The position numbers were made by a program, and so were the translations under genes. Shown piece after piece: positions 7,209-16,071 of a stretch of DNA of 23,146 bases (its first letter is position 1; each line of letters opens with the position of its first letter). The notes under the pieces are model-generated. The model was given only the letters and a program-made list of their open reading frames with translations, was not told where the DNA came from and ran no database searches. This DNA is from an uncultured Clostridium sp. GTDB lineage: Bacteria; Bacillota; Clostridia; Lachnospirales; Lachnospiraceae. The stretch covers positions 1 to 23,146 of the forward strand of contig USJW01000074.1 in NCBI GenBank assembly GCA_900555045.1, in the 5' to 3' direction.

Positions 7209-8302
7209 GTCTGCCCGCCCCCTTTCTCCCGGTTCTTGCGGATCCGTGTCAGAATGGTCTTCACAATCAGGGCAAACGCGCTGAAGTAGATGATTACCGC
7301 CACGATGATGTCGATGATCTCCGTGGAGAATTCAAACAGCTGTAAGTAGAACCCTCCGGCCGTCAGGTATGCGATAAACAGCCCGGAGAACAGCACGCCG
7401 ATGGGGTGGCTGAGTCCAAGCAATGCCACGGAGATTCCGGTGAAGCCCTCGGAGGCCAGCACGTCCTTGATCTCGATGTGCTTTCCGGTGCCCGCCAGGT
7501 ACAAAAGCCCTCCGGCCATCCCGGCGATGGCGCCCGCGATCACCATACTCATCACGATGCTCTTCTTCTCGTTGATGCCCGCGTACTTGCTGGCATCCCG
7601 GTTGTAGCCCACCGCCTTTAACTCGTAGCCAAAGGTGGTCTTGTTTAAAATCACCCAAATAATGAGCACCGTGACAATGGCGATCAGAATTCCGCCGTTC
7701 ACGCTGGACTCGGGGAACAGCTTGTCCATGCCCATCTTGGGAATCTGCGCCGTGGCCGCCACATTTTTCGACTCGTTGCGCAGGTTGTTGAACAGCGGCT
7801 TGTAGCTCTTCACGATCCAGTTGACCATGTACATGCCGATGTAGTTCATCATGATCGAGGCGATGACCTCGTTCACGTTGAAGTACGCCTTTAAGAGCCC
7901 CGGAACCAGCCCCCAGAGCGCACCGCCGAGCACGGCCGCGGCCAGGGCCACCACCCAGTGGACCGGGCCCAGGCCCTTCCACATGATGCCCACGTAGACC
8001 GCCCCGAAGGCGCCCACGATAAACTGGCCCGGCGTGCCGATGTTGAACAGACCGGTCTTGAACGCAAAGCCCACCGAAAGGCCCGTCAGGATGATGGGGG
8101 TGGCGTAGTAGAACACCTGCCCCACGCCCTTTAGGCCGTGGGTGAAGGCGCCGGTCAGGATGGTTGCAAACCCCGGAAGCGCCTGCTGCGGGTTGCAGAG
8201 TAACAGGATCACAAGTCCCACCAAAAGTCCGATGAAAATGGCAAATACAGAGGACAGCACGCCCACGTAGTTGCGCTTTTTCTGTCTCTTAGGTCCGCTC
8301 AT
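7205..8302 (-). CDS. nupP: Nucleoside ABC transporter permease (NupP / BmpC-type)
   Basis: A 365-residue integral membrane protein, the larger of the two permeases of the nucleoside importer. After a short basic N-terminus (GPKRQKKR) come about nine hydrophobic segments. GLSVGFAFKTGLFNIGTPGQF is the family's conserved N-terminal signature, and VGYNRDASKYAGINEKKS is the coupling region that docks on NupO. The C-terminus is basic. The ATG at 8300-8302 overlaps the nupO stop (TGATG) and lies 7 bases after AGGTG. A GTG at 8305 is possible but too close to that site. It forms a heterodimer with NupQ. Confidence 0.93.
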   Translation of the reverse strand: MSGPKRQKKRNYVGVLSSVFAIFIGLLVGLVILLLCNPQQALPGFATILTGAFTHGLKGVGQVFYYATPIILTGLSVGFAFKTGLFNIGTPGQFIVGAFGAVYVGIMWKGLGPVHWVVALAAAVLGGALWGLVPGLLKAYFNVNEVIASIMMNYIGMYMVNWIVKSYKPLFNNLRNESKNVAATAQIPKMGMDKLFPESSVNGGILIAIVTVLIIWVILNKTTFGYELKAVGYNRDASKYAGINEKKSIVMSMVIAGAIAGMAGGLLYLAGTGKHIEIKDVLASEGFTGISVALLGLSHPIGVLFSGLFIAYLTAGGFYLQLFEFSTEIIDIIVAVIIYFSAFALIVKTILTRIRKNREKGGGQT

Positions 8303-9855
8303 CACATCTCACCTGCCCTTCCGCTTAAGTCCTGCCGTTTGGATCCGGCCATGTAAAGTCCCAGCTCCTGGACCGTCACTTCGTGGGGATCCAGCTCCGC
8401 CACGATGGAGCCCTCGAACATTACCAGGATCCGGTCGCTCAAATTCATCACCTCGTCGAGCTCCAGGGAGATCAGCAAAATCGCCGCGCCCGCGTCCCGC
8501 TGCTTGACGAGCTGCCTGTGGATGTACTCGATGGCGCCCACGTCCAAGCCTCTGGTGGGCTGCACCGCCAGCAGTATGTCGTGCTCCCTCACAATCTCGC
8601 GGGCCACGATGGCCTTCTGCTGGTTGCCGCCGGACATGCTGCGGGTGATCGTGTCCGGCCCCTCGCCGCTTCGGATGTCGAAGCTGTCGATCAGCTGATC
8701 CGCATATTGGTAAATCTCATCGTTTTTCAGGAACCGGCCGCTCTGGAACCGGGGCTCAAAGTACTGCTGCAGCACCAGGTTGTAGGCCAGATTGTAGTCC
8801 AGCACCAGGCCGTGCTTGTGGCGGTCCTCCGGGATGTGGCTGAGGCCGTGGGTGTTGCGGTGCCGGATGCTCTTTTTCGTCACATCCTCCCCGTTTAGCA
8901 GGATCGTCCCCCCGCTCATCTCCCCCAGGCCTGTGATGGCGTGCACCAGCTCGGTCTGCCCGTTGCCGTCGATTCCGGCGATGCAGACGATCTCGCCGCT
9001 GCGCACGTGAAAGCTCACGTCGTTCACCAGCAGCTTGGTGTGCCCCTCCAGGTGGGATTTGACCGACACGTGGTCCACCTCCAGGATGGTCTTTCCAGGC
9101 GCGGCCGGGGTCTTCTCCACGGTCAGGCTCACCTTGCGGCCCACCATCATCTCGGACATCTCCTCCTTGGAGACGTCGGCCACGTCCACGGTTCCGATAT
9201 ATTTCCCGCGGCGCAGCACCGAACAACGATCCGCCACCGCCTTGATTTCGTCCAGTTTGTGGGTGATGAAGAGAATGGATTTCCCCTCCGCCACCAGATT
9301 TTTCATGATCTGCATGAGCTCGTCGATCTCCTGGGGCGTCAGCACCGCAGTGGGCTCGTCGAAGATCATGATCTCGTTGTCCCGGTAGAGCATCTTTAAG
9401 ATCTCCACCCGCTGCTGCATCCCCACCGTGATGTCCTCGATTAAGGCATCCGGGTCGATGTAGAGCCCGTAGCGCTCGCTGAGCTCCACCACCTTTTTGC
9501 GGGCATCGTCCATCTTTAGAAAGCCCCGCTTCACGGTCTCCATGCCCAACACGATGTTCTGCAGCACAGTAAAATTGTGCACCAGCTTAAAGTGCTGGTG
9601 TACCATGCCGATTCCAAGGGCGTTGGCGTCCAGCGGCCCCTTGATTTTCACTTCCTTGCCTCTCACCTTGATCGTGCCCTTCTCCGGCTGGTAGAGCCCG
9701 AACAGCACGCTCATCAGCGTGGATTTTCCCGCGCCGTTCTCCCCCAGCAGGGCGTGTATCTCCCCTTTTTTCAGCTGGAGGGTGATGTTGTCGTTGGCAA
9801 TAATACCGGGAAATTCTTTTGTAATGCCTAGCATCTCAATAATATATTCGTCCAT
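8302..9855 (-). CDS. nupO: Nucleoside ABC transporter ATP-binding protein (NupO-type, two NBDs)
   Basis: A 518-residue cytoplasmic ATPase with two fused nucleotide-binding domains, as in sugar- and nucleoside-type importers. In the first domain, Walker A GENGAGKST is at residues 38-46, a degenerate signature occurs in ITVGMQQRVEILKML, and Walker B is IMIFDEPTAVLTP. In the second domain the P-loop is degenerate (GIDGNGQTEL), the signature is SGGNQQKAIVAREI, and QPTRGLDVGA follows. This asymmetry is normal for the family. The ATG at 9853-9855 follows GAGGGGG by 6 bases; the upstream in-frame extension to 9966 has arginine-rich, non-family sequence and was rejected. It is separated from bmpA by a long hairpin, which probably reduces its expression relative to the binding protein. 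Confidence 0.95.
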   Translation of the reverse strand: MDEYIIEMLGITKEFPGIIANDNITLQLKKGEIHALLGENGAGKSTLMSVLFGLYQPEKGTIKVRGKEVKIKGPLDANALGIGMVHQHFKLVHNFTVLQNIVLGMETVKRGFLKMDDARKKVVELSERYGLYIDPDALIEDITVGMQQRVEILKMLYRDNEIMIFDEPTAVLTPQEIDELMQIMKNLVAEGKSILFITHKLDEIKAVADRCSVLRRGKYIGTVDVADVSKEEMSEMMVGRKVSLTVEKTPAAPGKTILEVDHVSVKSHLEGHTKLLVNDVSFHVRSGEIVCIAGIDGNGQTELVHAITGLGEMSGGTILLNGEDVTKKSIRHRNTHGLSHIPEDRHKHGLVLDYNLAYNLVLQQYFEPRFQSGRFLKNDEIYQYADQLIDSFDIRSGEGPDTITRSMSGGNQQKAIVAREIVREHDILLAVQPTRGLDVGAIEYIHRQLVKQRDAGAAILLISLELDEVMNLSDRILVMFEGSIVAELDPHEVTVQELGLYMAGSKRQDLSGRAGEM

Positions 9856-9969
9856 GCACTTCCCCCTCGTGTGTGAAACCGGCGGCCTTTGCCTCCTCAC
9901 CGCCCGGCGGGATGAGGGGGCCGGCAATCGCCCGCAGGCGCTTCGCCCACGGCCCATTGCATTCAATAA

Positions 9970-10002
9970 ACACAGGGTGCCGTACGCGCCGGCACCCTGT
10001 GT
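9970..10002 (-). terminator. Intercistronic hairpin between bmpA and nupO (attenuator or mRNA stabiliser)
   Basis: A perfect 13-bp stem (arms 9970-9982 and 9990-10002, CACAGGGTGCCG / CGGCACCCTGTG) surrounds a 7-base loop. On the minus strand it is followed by TTTATTG, only a short T-rich stretch, so termination is probably partial. Such a structure after a binding-protein gene commonly sets high binding protein and lower membrane/ATPase output, by partial termination or by protecting the upstream mRNA 3' end. Confidence 0.65.
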
Positions 10003-10047
10003 GTGACTTGCATGATATCTGCCGCAGATTCTGTTCGGTTGTAGTTT

Positions 10048-11226
10048 CTATTCCACAAACGTGACAGCGGTGTTGGCCAGCTCCGTCAGATCCTTGGTGG
10101 GATCGTTGTTGTCCTCGGAGAACTGTACCAGAGTAACCTCTCCGCCCGCTAACTTCTTGTAGATCGCGTCGTACTGCTCCTGGTTAAACTTCGTAAACTT
10201 GGAGGTCTCCATGGGAAGTCCCACGCCGTTGTTGGCAACCGTGAACACGGAGGTGGCTCCTCCCGGGAAATTGCCGTCGTAGAAGGCCTTCACGCCGTCG
10301 TACACGGAGTTGGAGAGTAACTTCATCGCGGAGGTGATGACGGTGTCGGACTCGCTGCTCTGGTCCACGTCCACGCCGATCACCTTTGCGCCCTTCTCCT
10401 GCGCCGCAGCCATCACGGAGTTGCCCACCGCGCCGCCGCAACCGAAGATCACCTCGGTGCCGTTCTGGTACCAGGAAGCCGCCATGGACTGAGCCTCGGG
10501 GGTAGCCGCGAACCCGCCGGTGTAGTTGTACATAACCTGAACGCCGGTAACTCCGTCTTCCTTGGCCGCGTACTCAGCGCCCTGCACAAAGCCGTATCCG
10601 TAGCGGATTACCGCCGGAACCGCCATGCCGCCCATGAAGCCCAGCTTGGTGTAGCCGTCCTTCACAGCCGCGTAGCCCGCAAGGAAGCCCGCCTGGTCCT
10701 CCTGGAACAGGATGGGCATCACGTTGGCGTTGGTCTTGTAGGTGTAGTTGGCGTCGTGGGGCTCGCCGTCCAGCAGAATGAAGTGCACGTCCGGGTACTT
10801 GTCCTGGGCCATGTAGATGGGCTCCTCGAACAGGAATCCGGGGCACACCACAAGCTTCGCGCCGCCCTCAACCGCCAGGCCGATGGTCTCTAAGTAAGAG
10901 TCCGTGGTGCCCTCCTGGGGCTGATAGTATTTATAGGAGATTCCTTTTTCCTCGGCATACTTCTTTAATCCCTCCCAGGCGCCCTGGTTGAAGGACTTGT
11001 CGTCGATGGTGCCAAGGTCGGTAACCAGCGCCAAATCATAGCCGCTAGAGCTCTTCTCTGCCGCTGTGGTCTCAGCAGCAGCCTCGCTCTCCGCCTTGCT
11101 CTCGGCTGCGGTGGTCTGCGCCTCGGTGGGAGCTGCGGTCGTCTCGGGTTTGGAAGAACCTCCACAGGCCGCCAGGGAAGCAGCCATGGCAGCGGCCAGC
11201 GCCAGTGCCAATACTTTTCTCTTCAT
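10048..11226 (-). CDS. bmpA: BmpA/Med-family purine-nucleoside-binding lipoprotein
   Basis: A 392-residue extracellular substrate-binding lipoprotein for the NupOPQ importer. The N-terminus has KRK, a hydrophobic stretch and the lipobox LAAC with Cys21 as the lipidated residue. A low-complexity Thr/Ala/Glu/Ser linker runs from about 25 to 60. The mature domain starts at YDLALVTDLGTIDDKSFNQG, the hallmark of the BmpA/PnrA family, where the Asp and Phe residues contact the nucleoside. FGCGGAVGNSVMAAA and GVDVDQSSE are further family positions. The ATG follows AGGAGG by 10 bases. A promoter with a putative operator and tandem repeats lies upstream. It is the first gene of the transporter operon. 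Confidence 0.95.
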   Translation of the reverse strand: MKRKVLALALAAAMAASLAACGGSSKPETTAAPTEAQTTAAESKAESEAAAETTAAEKSSSGYDLALVTDLGTIDDKSFNQGAWEGLKKYAEEKGISYKYYQPQEGTTDSYLETIGLAVEGGAKLVVCPGFLFEEPIYMAQDKYPDVHFILLDGEPHDANYTYKTNANVMPILFQEDQAGFLAGYAAVKDGYTKLGFMGGMAVPAVIRYGYGFVQGAEYAAKEDGVTGVQVMYNYTGGFAATPEAQSMAASWYQNGTEVIFGCGGAVGNSVMAAAQEKGAKVIGVDVDQSSESDTVITSAMKLLSNSVYDGVKAFYDGNFPGGATSVFTVANNGVGLPMETSKFTKFNQEQYDAIYKKLAGGEVTLVQFSEDNNDPTKDLTELANTAVTFVE

Positions 11227-11259
11227 AAGTTTATTTCCTCCTCTTAAAATGTGATTGAA

Positions 11260-11277
11260 AACCGTTAGAGTACGGTT
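11260..11277. promoter_or_regulatory. Inverted repeat at the bmpA transcription start
   Basis: AACCGT (11260-11265) and ACGGTT (11272-11277) are perfect inverted arms 6 bases apart, centred near the predicted bmpA transcription start. The placement fits a repressor operator; a weak leader hairpin is the alternative. No regulator gene is linked in the window. Confidence 0.45.
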
Positions 11278-11279
11278 CT

Positions 11280-11308
11280 AATTTATCACAAATCCCATAT
11301 TATTACAA
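11280..11308 (-). promoter_or_regulatory. Predicted bmpA promoter
   Basis: On the minus strand, TTGTAA (11303-11308) and TAAATT (11280-11285) are separated by 17 bases, in an AT-rich stretch upstream of bmpA. Both elements match the consensus only moderately (about 4 of 6 each). The leader is short, about 45 bases to the start codon, with no room for a purine riboswitch. Confidence 0.55.
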
Positions 11309-11310
11309 CC

Positions 11311-11353
11311 TTTCGGCTGAATTTTCATAAATTTCGCCTGAATTGTCCATAAA
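11311..11353. repeat. Two imperfect tandem direct repeats upstream of the bmpA -35
   Basis: Copy 1 is 11311-11331 (21 bases) and copy 2 is 11332-11353 (22 bases). Both have the form TTTCGSCTGAATT...CATAAA and differ at few positions. Each holds a TTC-N4-GAA dyad. The period of 21-22 bases equals about two helical turns, so both copies face the same side of the DNA, directly upstream of the bmpA -35. An activator or repressor site is likely if they are functional. Confidence 0.7.
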
Positions 11354-11365
11354 TGTACATACGCT

Positions 11366-14300
11366 TTACAGGTCGAACAGGGACAGCTGGTTGGACTTGG
11401 GGAGATCCTTTAAGAGCCCCAGATCCGCCATCAGCGTGCAGATGGTGCCGTTGACCTTGCTGCGGTTGCTGAAGTCCTCGATGGACAGGAACGGACCGTC
11501 CTTCACCGCGTCCACCACGGCCTCCGCCGCCTTCTCACCCAGGCCGTCGATGCTGCTTAAGGACGGCATGAGCTTCCCGTCGATCACCTGGAAATCCCTG
11601 GCCTTGGCCCGGTAGATGTCGAGCGGCATAAAGTCGAAGCCTCTGGCGTACATCTCCTGCACGATGCGCATGTCCCGGAGGGTGTCCTGCTCCTTCTTTG
11701 AGAGCGTGTCCGCCCGCTTCTTGTAGTCTGCCAGGTAATACTCCAATTTATCCCTGCCCTGGCACATAATCTCATAGGAAAATGCGCTGGCGCGGATGCT
11801 GAAGAAGGCCGCATAGTAGGCCAGGGGATAGAAAATTTTACAGTAGGCGATTCGCCAGGCCATCATAACGTAGGCCGCCGCGTGGGCCTTGGGGAACATA
11901 TACTTGATCTTTTTGCAGGACCAGATGTACCAGTCCGGCACCCCATGCTCGATCATGGCGCTCTCCCACTCCGGCTTTAAGCCCTTGCCCTTTCGCACGC
12001 TCTCCATGATGGTGAAGGAGAGTCCCTCGTCCATCCCCTGGGCGATCAGATAGATCATGATGTCGTCTCGGGTACAGATGGCCGTCTGAATGGTGGCCTT
12101 GCCCTCCTGGATCAGGGTCTGGGCGTTGCCCAGCCACACGTCCGTGCCGTGGGCCAGACCGGCGATCCGCACCAGGTCCGAGAAGTACTTGGGCTTGGTG
12201 TCTAGGAGCATCTGCATGGCGAAGTCCGTGCCGAACTCCGGCACGCCAAGAGCGCCCAGGGGACAGCCCCCGATGTCGTCCGGGGTGATTCCCAGGGCCG
12301 ACGTGTTCTGGAACAGACTCATAACCTCTCTGCTGTCCAGCGGAATGTCCTTAACCGGGTCGATTCCCGTCAAGTCCTGGAGCATCCGGATCATCGTGGG
12401 ATCATCGTGCCCCAGTATATCCAGCTTCAGCAGGTTGTGGTCGATGGAGTGGTAATCAAAGTGCGTGGTCACGGTGGAGGTGGTCATGTCGTTGGCCGGG
12501 TGCTGCACCGGCGTGAAGGAGTAGATCTCCTCGCCCAGCGGCAGCACGATGATGCCGCCCGGGTGCTGTCCCGTGGTCCGGCGCACGCCCACGCAGCCCT
12601 GCACGATGCGGTTGATCTCGCAGTTGCGCTTGCGGCTGCCCCGCTCCTCATAATATTTTTTCACGTAGCCGAAGGCCGTCTTGTCCGCCAGGGTGCCGAT
12701 GGTTCCGGCACGGAAGGTCTGGCCCTTGCCGAAGATGACCTCCGTGTAGTCGTGGGCCTTACTCTGATACTCGCCGGAGAAGTTTAAGTCGATATCCGGC
12801 TCCTTGTCGCCCTTAAAGCCCAGGAACGTCTCGAAGGGGATGTCAAAGCCGTCCTTCTCCAGGGGCGTCCCGCAGACCGGGCAGAACTTGTCCGGCATAT
12901 CGCAGCCCGCCATGCCGGAGAACTTCTTTACCTCCTCGGAGTCGAAGTCGTAGTAGCGGCACTTGGGGCAGTGGTAGTGAGGGCTTAGAGGGTTTACCTC
13001 CGTGATACCGGACATGGTGGCCACGAAGGAGGACCCCACGGACCCTCGGGAGCCCACAAGATAGCCGTCCTCGTTGGATTTCCACACCAGCTTCTGGGCG
13101 ATGATGTACATCACGGCGAAGCCGTTGGTGATGATGGAGTGCAGCTCCCGCTCCAGGCGGTCCACAACGATCTTCGGCAGGTCCTCGCCGTACATCTCGT
13201 GGGCCCTGTCGTAGCAGATCTTGGTCAGCGTCTTGTCCGAGTCCGGGATCACGGGCGGGCACTTGTCCGGCCGCACCGGCGAGATCTTCTCGCACATGTC
13301 CGCGATCTTTCTGGTGTTGGTCACCACCACCTCCTGGGCCTTGTCCGGCCCCAGGTAGTCGAACTCCGCCAGCATCTCCTCGGTGGTGCGCAGGTAAAGC
13401 GGCGCCTGGTCGTCGGAGTCCTTAAAGCCCTGGCCCGCCATGATGATCCGGCGGTACACCTCGTCCTGGGGGTCCAAAAAGTGCACGTCGCAGGTGGCGC
13501 AGACCAGCTTTCCGAAGTGCTCGCCCAGGTTCACGATGCGCCGGTTGATCTCCTTTAGGTCCTCCTCGCTCTTCACCGTGCTCTTCTCGTCCCGCAGCAT
13601 GAAGGCGTTGTTTCCCAGGGGCTGGATCTCCAGGTAGTCGTAGAAATTCACAAGCCTTGCCACCTCCGAGGCCGGAGCGCCCCGCAGCAGGGCCTGGTAC
13701 AGCTCCCCCGCCTCGCAGGCCGAGCCGATCAAAAGCCCCTCCCGGTACTGGCTCAGCACGCTCTTGGGGATTCTGGGCCGTCTGGCGTAGTAGGTCAGGT
13801 GGGACCAGCTGACCAGCCGGTACAGGTTGATCCGCCCAATGTCGTTCTTCGCCAGGATGATCACGTGGTAGGTGGGCAGCTTGCGGATGGTCTCCGTGTC
13901 CATGGCGTTTAAGGCATTCAGCTGATCCAGGGTCTCCACGTCCCGCTCCCGCAGCATCTTCACGAAGGCCATGAAAATCTCCGCCGTACAGCCCGCATCG
14001 TCCACGGCCCGGTGGTGGTTCTCCAGGGAGATATTTAGCGCCTTGGCCACCGTGTCCAGCTTGAAGCGGTTTAAGTTCGGCAGAAGCAGTCTGGCCATGG
14101 TCACCGTGTCCAGCACGGTGGGGTTAAAGGGCAGGCCCAGCTCCTCCGCGAAATGGCCGATAAATCCCACATCGAAGGACGCATTGTGGGCTACAAGGGC
14201 TGCGTCCCCCACAAACTCCAGAAATTGAGGCAAAATCACATCGATTTTTGGGTATGGGAGCACCATCCCGTCGTTGATGCCCGTCAGCTTCTCGATGTCG

Positions 14301-16057
14301 AAGGGGATGGGCACATCCGGGTTCACAAAGGTGGAAAACTTGTCCTTGATCTTCCCGTCCACCACCTTCACCGCGCCGATCTCGATGATGCGGTTCTTCT
14401 CCGGGCTGAAGCCCGTGGTCTCGATGTCGAAGACCACGTAGGCGTCGGCGAAGCTCTGGTTTCTGGAATTCTCCACCAGCTGCTTGGTGTCGTCCACCAG
14501 GTAGCCCTCCACGCCGTAGATGATCTTGAAGGTGTCCCCCTTGTCCAGCGCGTGGTTGGCGTCCGGGAAGGCCTGGACGCAGCCGTGGTCCGTCACCGCG
14601 ATGGCGGGCATCCCCCACTTCTTGGCCCGCTTCACAATGTCCTTCACCTCGGAGACACCGTCCATGTCGCTCATCTTGGTGTGGCAGTGCAGCTCCACCC
14701 GCTTTTCCAGGCTGCCGTCCGAGCGCTTTCCGGTGAAATCGTCGCACTTTTTGATGCCCACGATGGAGCCGAGGGTCAGCTCGCCGTCAAACTTGTCGAT
14801 GGTGGTCACGCCCTTTATGCGGATGAAGGAGCCCACGTTTATAACCCCCTTCACCTCATCGAACAGCTCCGGGCGCACGAACATCTTGACGCTTAAGGTG
14901 TCCGTGAAGTCCGTCACGTCGAAGGTGAGGATGAACTTGCCGCTGCGCAGCTCCCGGCTCTCGCAGGTTAAGATCTTGCCCCGCAGGGTGACCTCGCCCA
15001 TCTCGCCGTCGATCTTCTCGATCTCCAGGAAGTCGTCCTCGAAATCGCGGCCGTAGAGCACCTCCGGATTGCTAGATTTTTTGACCGTAAAGCCCCGGTC
15101 CCCGAAGCCTCCACGGTCCTTTCCCCAACTGCCCTTCTGCTGGCGTCCTCCTTTGTTTAGCTGGCCCTCCCGGCCCTTGCCCTGGGAGATGCCGCCGTTT
15201 CCATTTCCCGCCTTGGCATTCCCCGGCGCCGACCCAGAGCCCGCCGCTGCGGGCGAAGCGCCAGGCACGCCCGGCAGGTTGGCGCCCATGGTCTCTAAGC
15301 CCTCTCCGCCAACGTCGCCGGAGGCAGCCTGCTGGAGCAGCATGTCCCAGGGAGCCGCATCGTTGCTGCCGCCCACAAAGTCCTGGCCTCCGCCGGTGGG
15401 GGACTGAGCCAGCGCCACAGCGGCGGGCGCCCCTGCCTGGCCGCCTTCGCCCATGGCTTCCAGCTCGTCCCGGTGGTTCTTCCAGTAAATGGCCCTGGCT
15501 TCCTCCTCCATCCGCTCTTCCAGCTGCTTTCGCAGCTTGCTGCCCTGGGCGGGCACATAGCGGTAGCTCACCTCCATGGGAAGCCCGCAGCGCTCCGCGA
15601 AGACCTTCTCCAGGACGCGCTTCAGCTCGCCGACCCGGTCCCGGTTCACCATGGTGTCCTCCACCGTCAGGGTCATCCGTTCCTGGTCCGCGAACTCAAT
15701 CTCCGCCTTGCGGAATATATTGTACTCCACAATGCTGTAGTGCTTAAGCTCCAGAAGCAGGCTGTCCTTGTACACCTCCAAAAGCTTCTTGGGCGTGTAC
15801 TGGTCCGACAGCTTATACTTCTCCAGAATTTTGATCGTCAGCTGCTTGTCCGGAAAAAGCTGATCCTTGATCCCCTTCTCCAGGTCGTAGATATTCTTCT
15901 TGTGAATCAGCCGGGGGCTCTTTATGTACACGCGGATGGAGCTTCTGTCCCTGGGACTCGTCACCTTCTCCACCTGCACCATGGCGAGCAGCTCCCGCAG
16001 CTGCTCCGTCACCTTCAGCTCCGGAAACACCTCAAAAAACGGTTTTGCCATTCTCAT
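11366..16057 (-). CDS. polC: DNA polymerase III alpha subunit, Gram-positive PolC type
   Basis: A 1563-residue replicative polymerase with a built-in 3'-5' exonuclease. Domains in order: N-terminal region 1-200; Gly/Ala/Pro-rich linker about 203-325; OB fold about 355-435; PHP domain starting at VELHCHTKMSDMDG (about 454-467) and resuming after the exonuclease; DEDD exonuclease about 540-700 (DIETTG at 544-549, HNASFD at 624-629, HHRAVDD at 681-687); polymerase core with GSRGSVGSS about 1002-1010; cysteine cluster CPKC...CPVC (about 1030-1062); catalytic PDID at 1087-1090; and a C-terminal helix-hairpin-helix (IDGLGEKAAEAV). It is about 125 residues longer than Bacillus PolC (1437), mostly the linker. 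The start codon is uncertain: ATG at 16055-16057, or ATG at 16049-16051, which has better spacing from the weak AAAGAAG site. It is the last gene of the pyrH-polC run. Confidence 0.96.
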   Translation of the reverse strand: MRMAKPFFEVFPELKVTEQLRELLAMVQVEKVTSPRDRSSIRVYIKSPRLIHKKNIYDLEKGIKDQLFPDKQLTIKILEKYKLSDQYTPKKLLEVYKDSLLLELKHYSIVEYNIFRKAEIEFADQERMTLTVEDTMVNRDRVGELKRVLEKVFAERCGLPMEVSYRYVPAQGSKLRKQLEERMEEEARAIYWKNHRDELEAMGEGGQAGAPAAVALAQSPTGGGQDFVGGSNDAAPWDMLLQQAASGDVGGEGLETMGANLPGVPGASPAAAGSGSAPGNAKAGNGNGGISQGKGREGQLNKGGRQQKGSWGKDRGGFGDRGFTVKKSSNPEVLYGRDFEDDFLEIEKIDGEMGEVTLRGKILTCESRELRSGKFILTFDVTDFTDTLSVKMFVRPELFDEVKGVINVGSFIRIKGVTTIDKFDGELTLGSIVGIKKCDDFTGKRSDGSLEKRVELHCHTKMSDMDGVSEVKDIVKRAKKWGMPAIAVTDHGCVQAFPDANHALDKGDTFKIIYGVEGYLVDDTKQLVENSRNQSFADAYVVFDIETTGFSPEKNRIIEIGAVKVVDGKIKDKFSTFVNPDVPIPFDIEKLTGINDGMVLPYPKIDVILPQFLEFVGDAALVAHNASFDVGFIGHFAEELGLPFNPTVLDTVTMARLLLPNLNRFKLDTVAKALNISLENHHRAVDDAGCTAEIFMAFVKMLRERDVETLDQLNALNAMDTETIRKLPTYHVIILAKNDIGRINLYRLVSWSHLTYYARRPRIPKSVLSQYREGLLIGSACEAGELYQALLRGAPASEVARLVNFYDYLEIQPLGNNAFMLRDEKSTVKSEEDLKEINRRIVNLGEHFGKLVCATCDVHFLDPQDEVYRRIIMAGQGFKDSDDQAPLYLRTTEEMLAEFDYLGPDKAQEVVVTNTRKIADMCEKISPVRPDKCPPVIPDSDKTLTKICYDRAHEMYGEDLPKIVVDRLERELHSIITNGFAVMYIIAQKLVWKSNEDGYLVGSRGSVGSSFVATMSGITEVNPLSPHYHCPKCRYYDFDSEEVKKFSGMAGCDMPDKFCPVCGTPLEKDGFDIPFETFLGFKGDKEPDIDLNFSGEYQSKAHDYTEVIFGKGQTFRAGTIGTLADKTAFGYVKKYYEERGSRKRNCEINRIVQGCVGVRRTTGQHPGGIIVLPLGEEIYSFTPVQHPANDMTTSTVTTHFDYHSIDHNLLKLDILGHDDPTMIRMLQDLTGIDPVKDIPLDSREVMSLFQNTSALGITPDDIGGCPLGALGVPEFGTDFAMQMLLDTKPKYFSDLVRIAGLAHGTDVWLGNAQTLIQEGKATIQTAICTRDDIMIYLIAQGMDEGLSFTIMESVRKGKGLKPEWESAMIEHGVPDWYIWSCKKIKYMFPKAHAAAYVMMAWRIAYCKIFYPLAYYAAFFSIRASAFSYEIMCQGRDKLEYYLADYKKRADTLSKKEQDTLRDMRIVQEMYARGFDFMPLDIYRAKARDFQVIDGKLMPSLSSIDGLGEKAAEAVVDAVKDGPFLSIEDFSNRSKVNGTICTLMADLGLLKDLPKSNQLSLFDL

Positions 16058-16071
16058 ACTTCTTTCTATGT

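Noticed and set aside
9856..9966. N-terminal extension of nupO (37 residues)
   Set aside because: Arg/Pro-rich, unlike the family, and it overlaps the sequence just past the bmpA-nupO hairpin. The ATG at 9853-9855 has a clear ribosome site and a family-typical N-terminus.
11227..11280. Purine riboswitch in the bmpA leader
   Set aside because: The predicted leader is about 45 bases, too short for the aptamer and expression platform, and no purine-aptamer core was seen.
14153..14896. Plus-strand open frame (247 codons) opposite polC
   Set aside because: His/Val/Leu-rich shadow of the PolC exonuclease/PHP region with no family motif. The same applies to the other plus-strand frames within 11366-23029.
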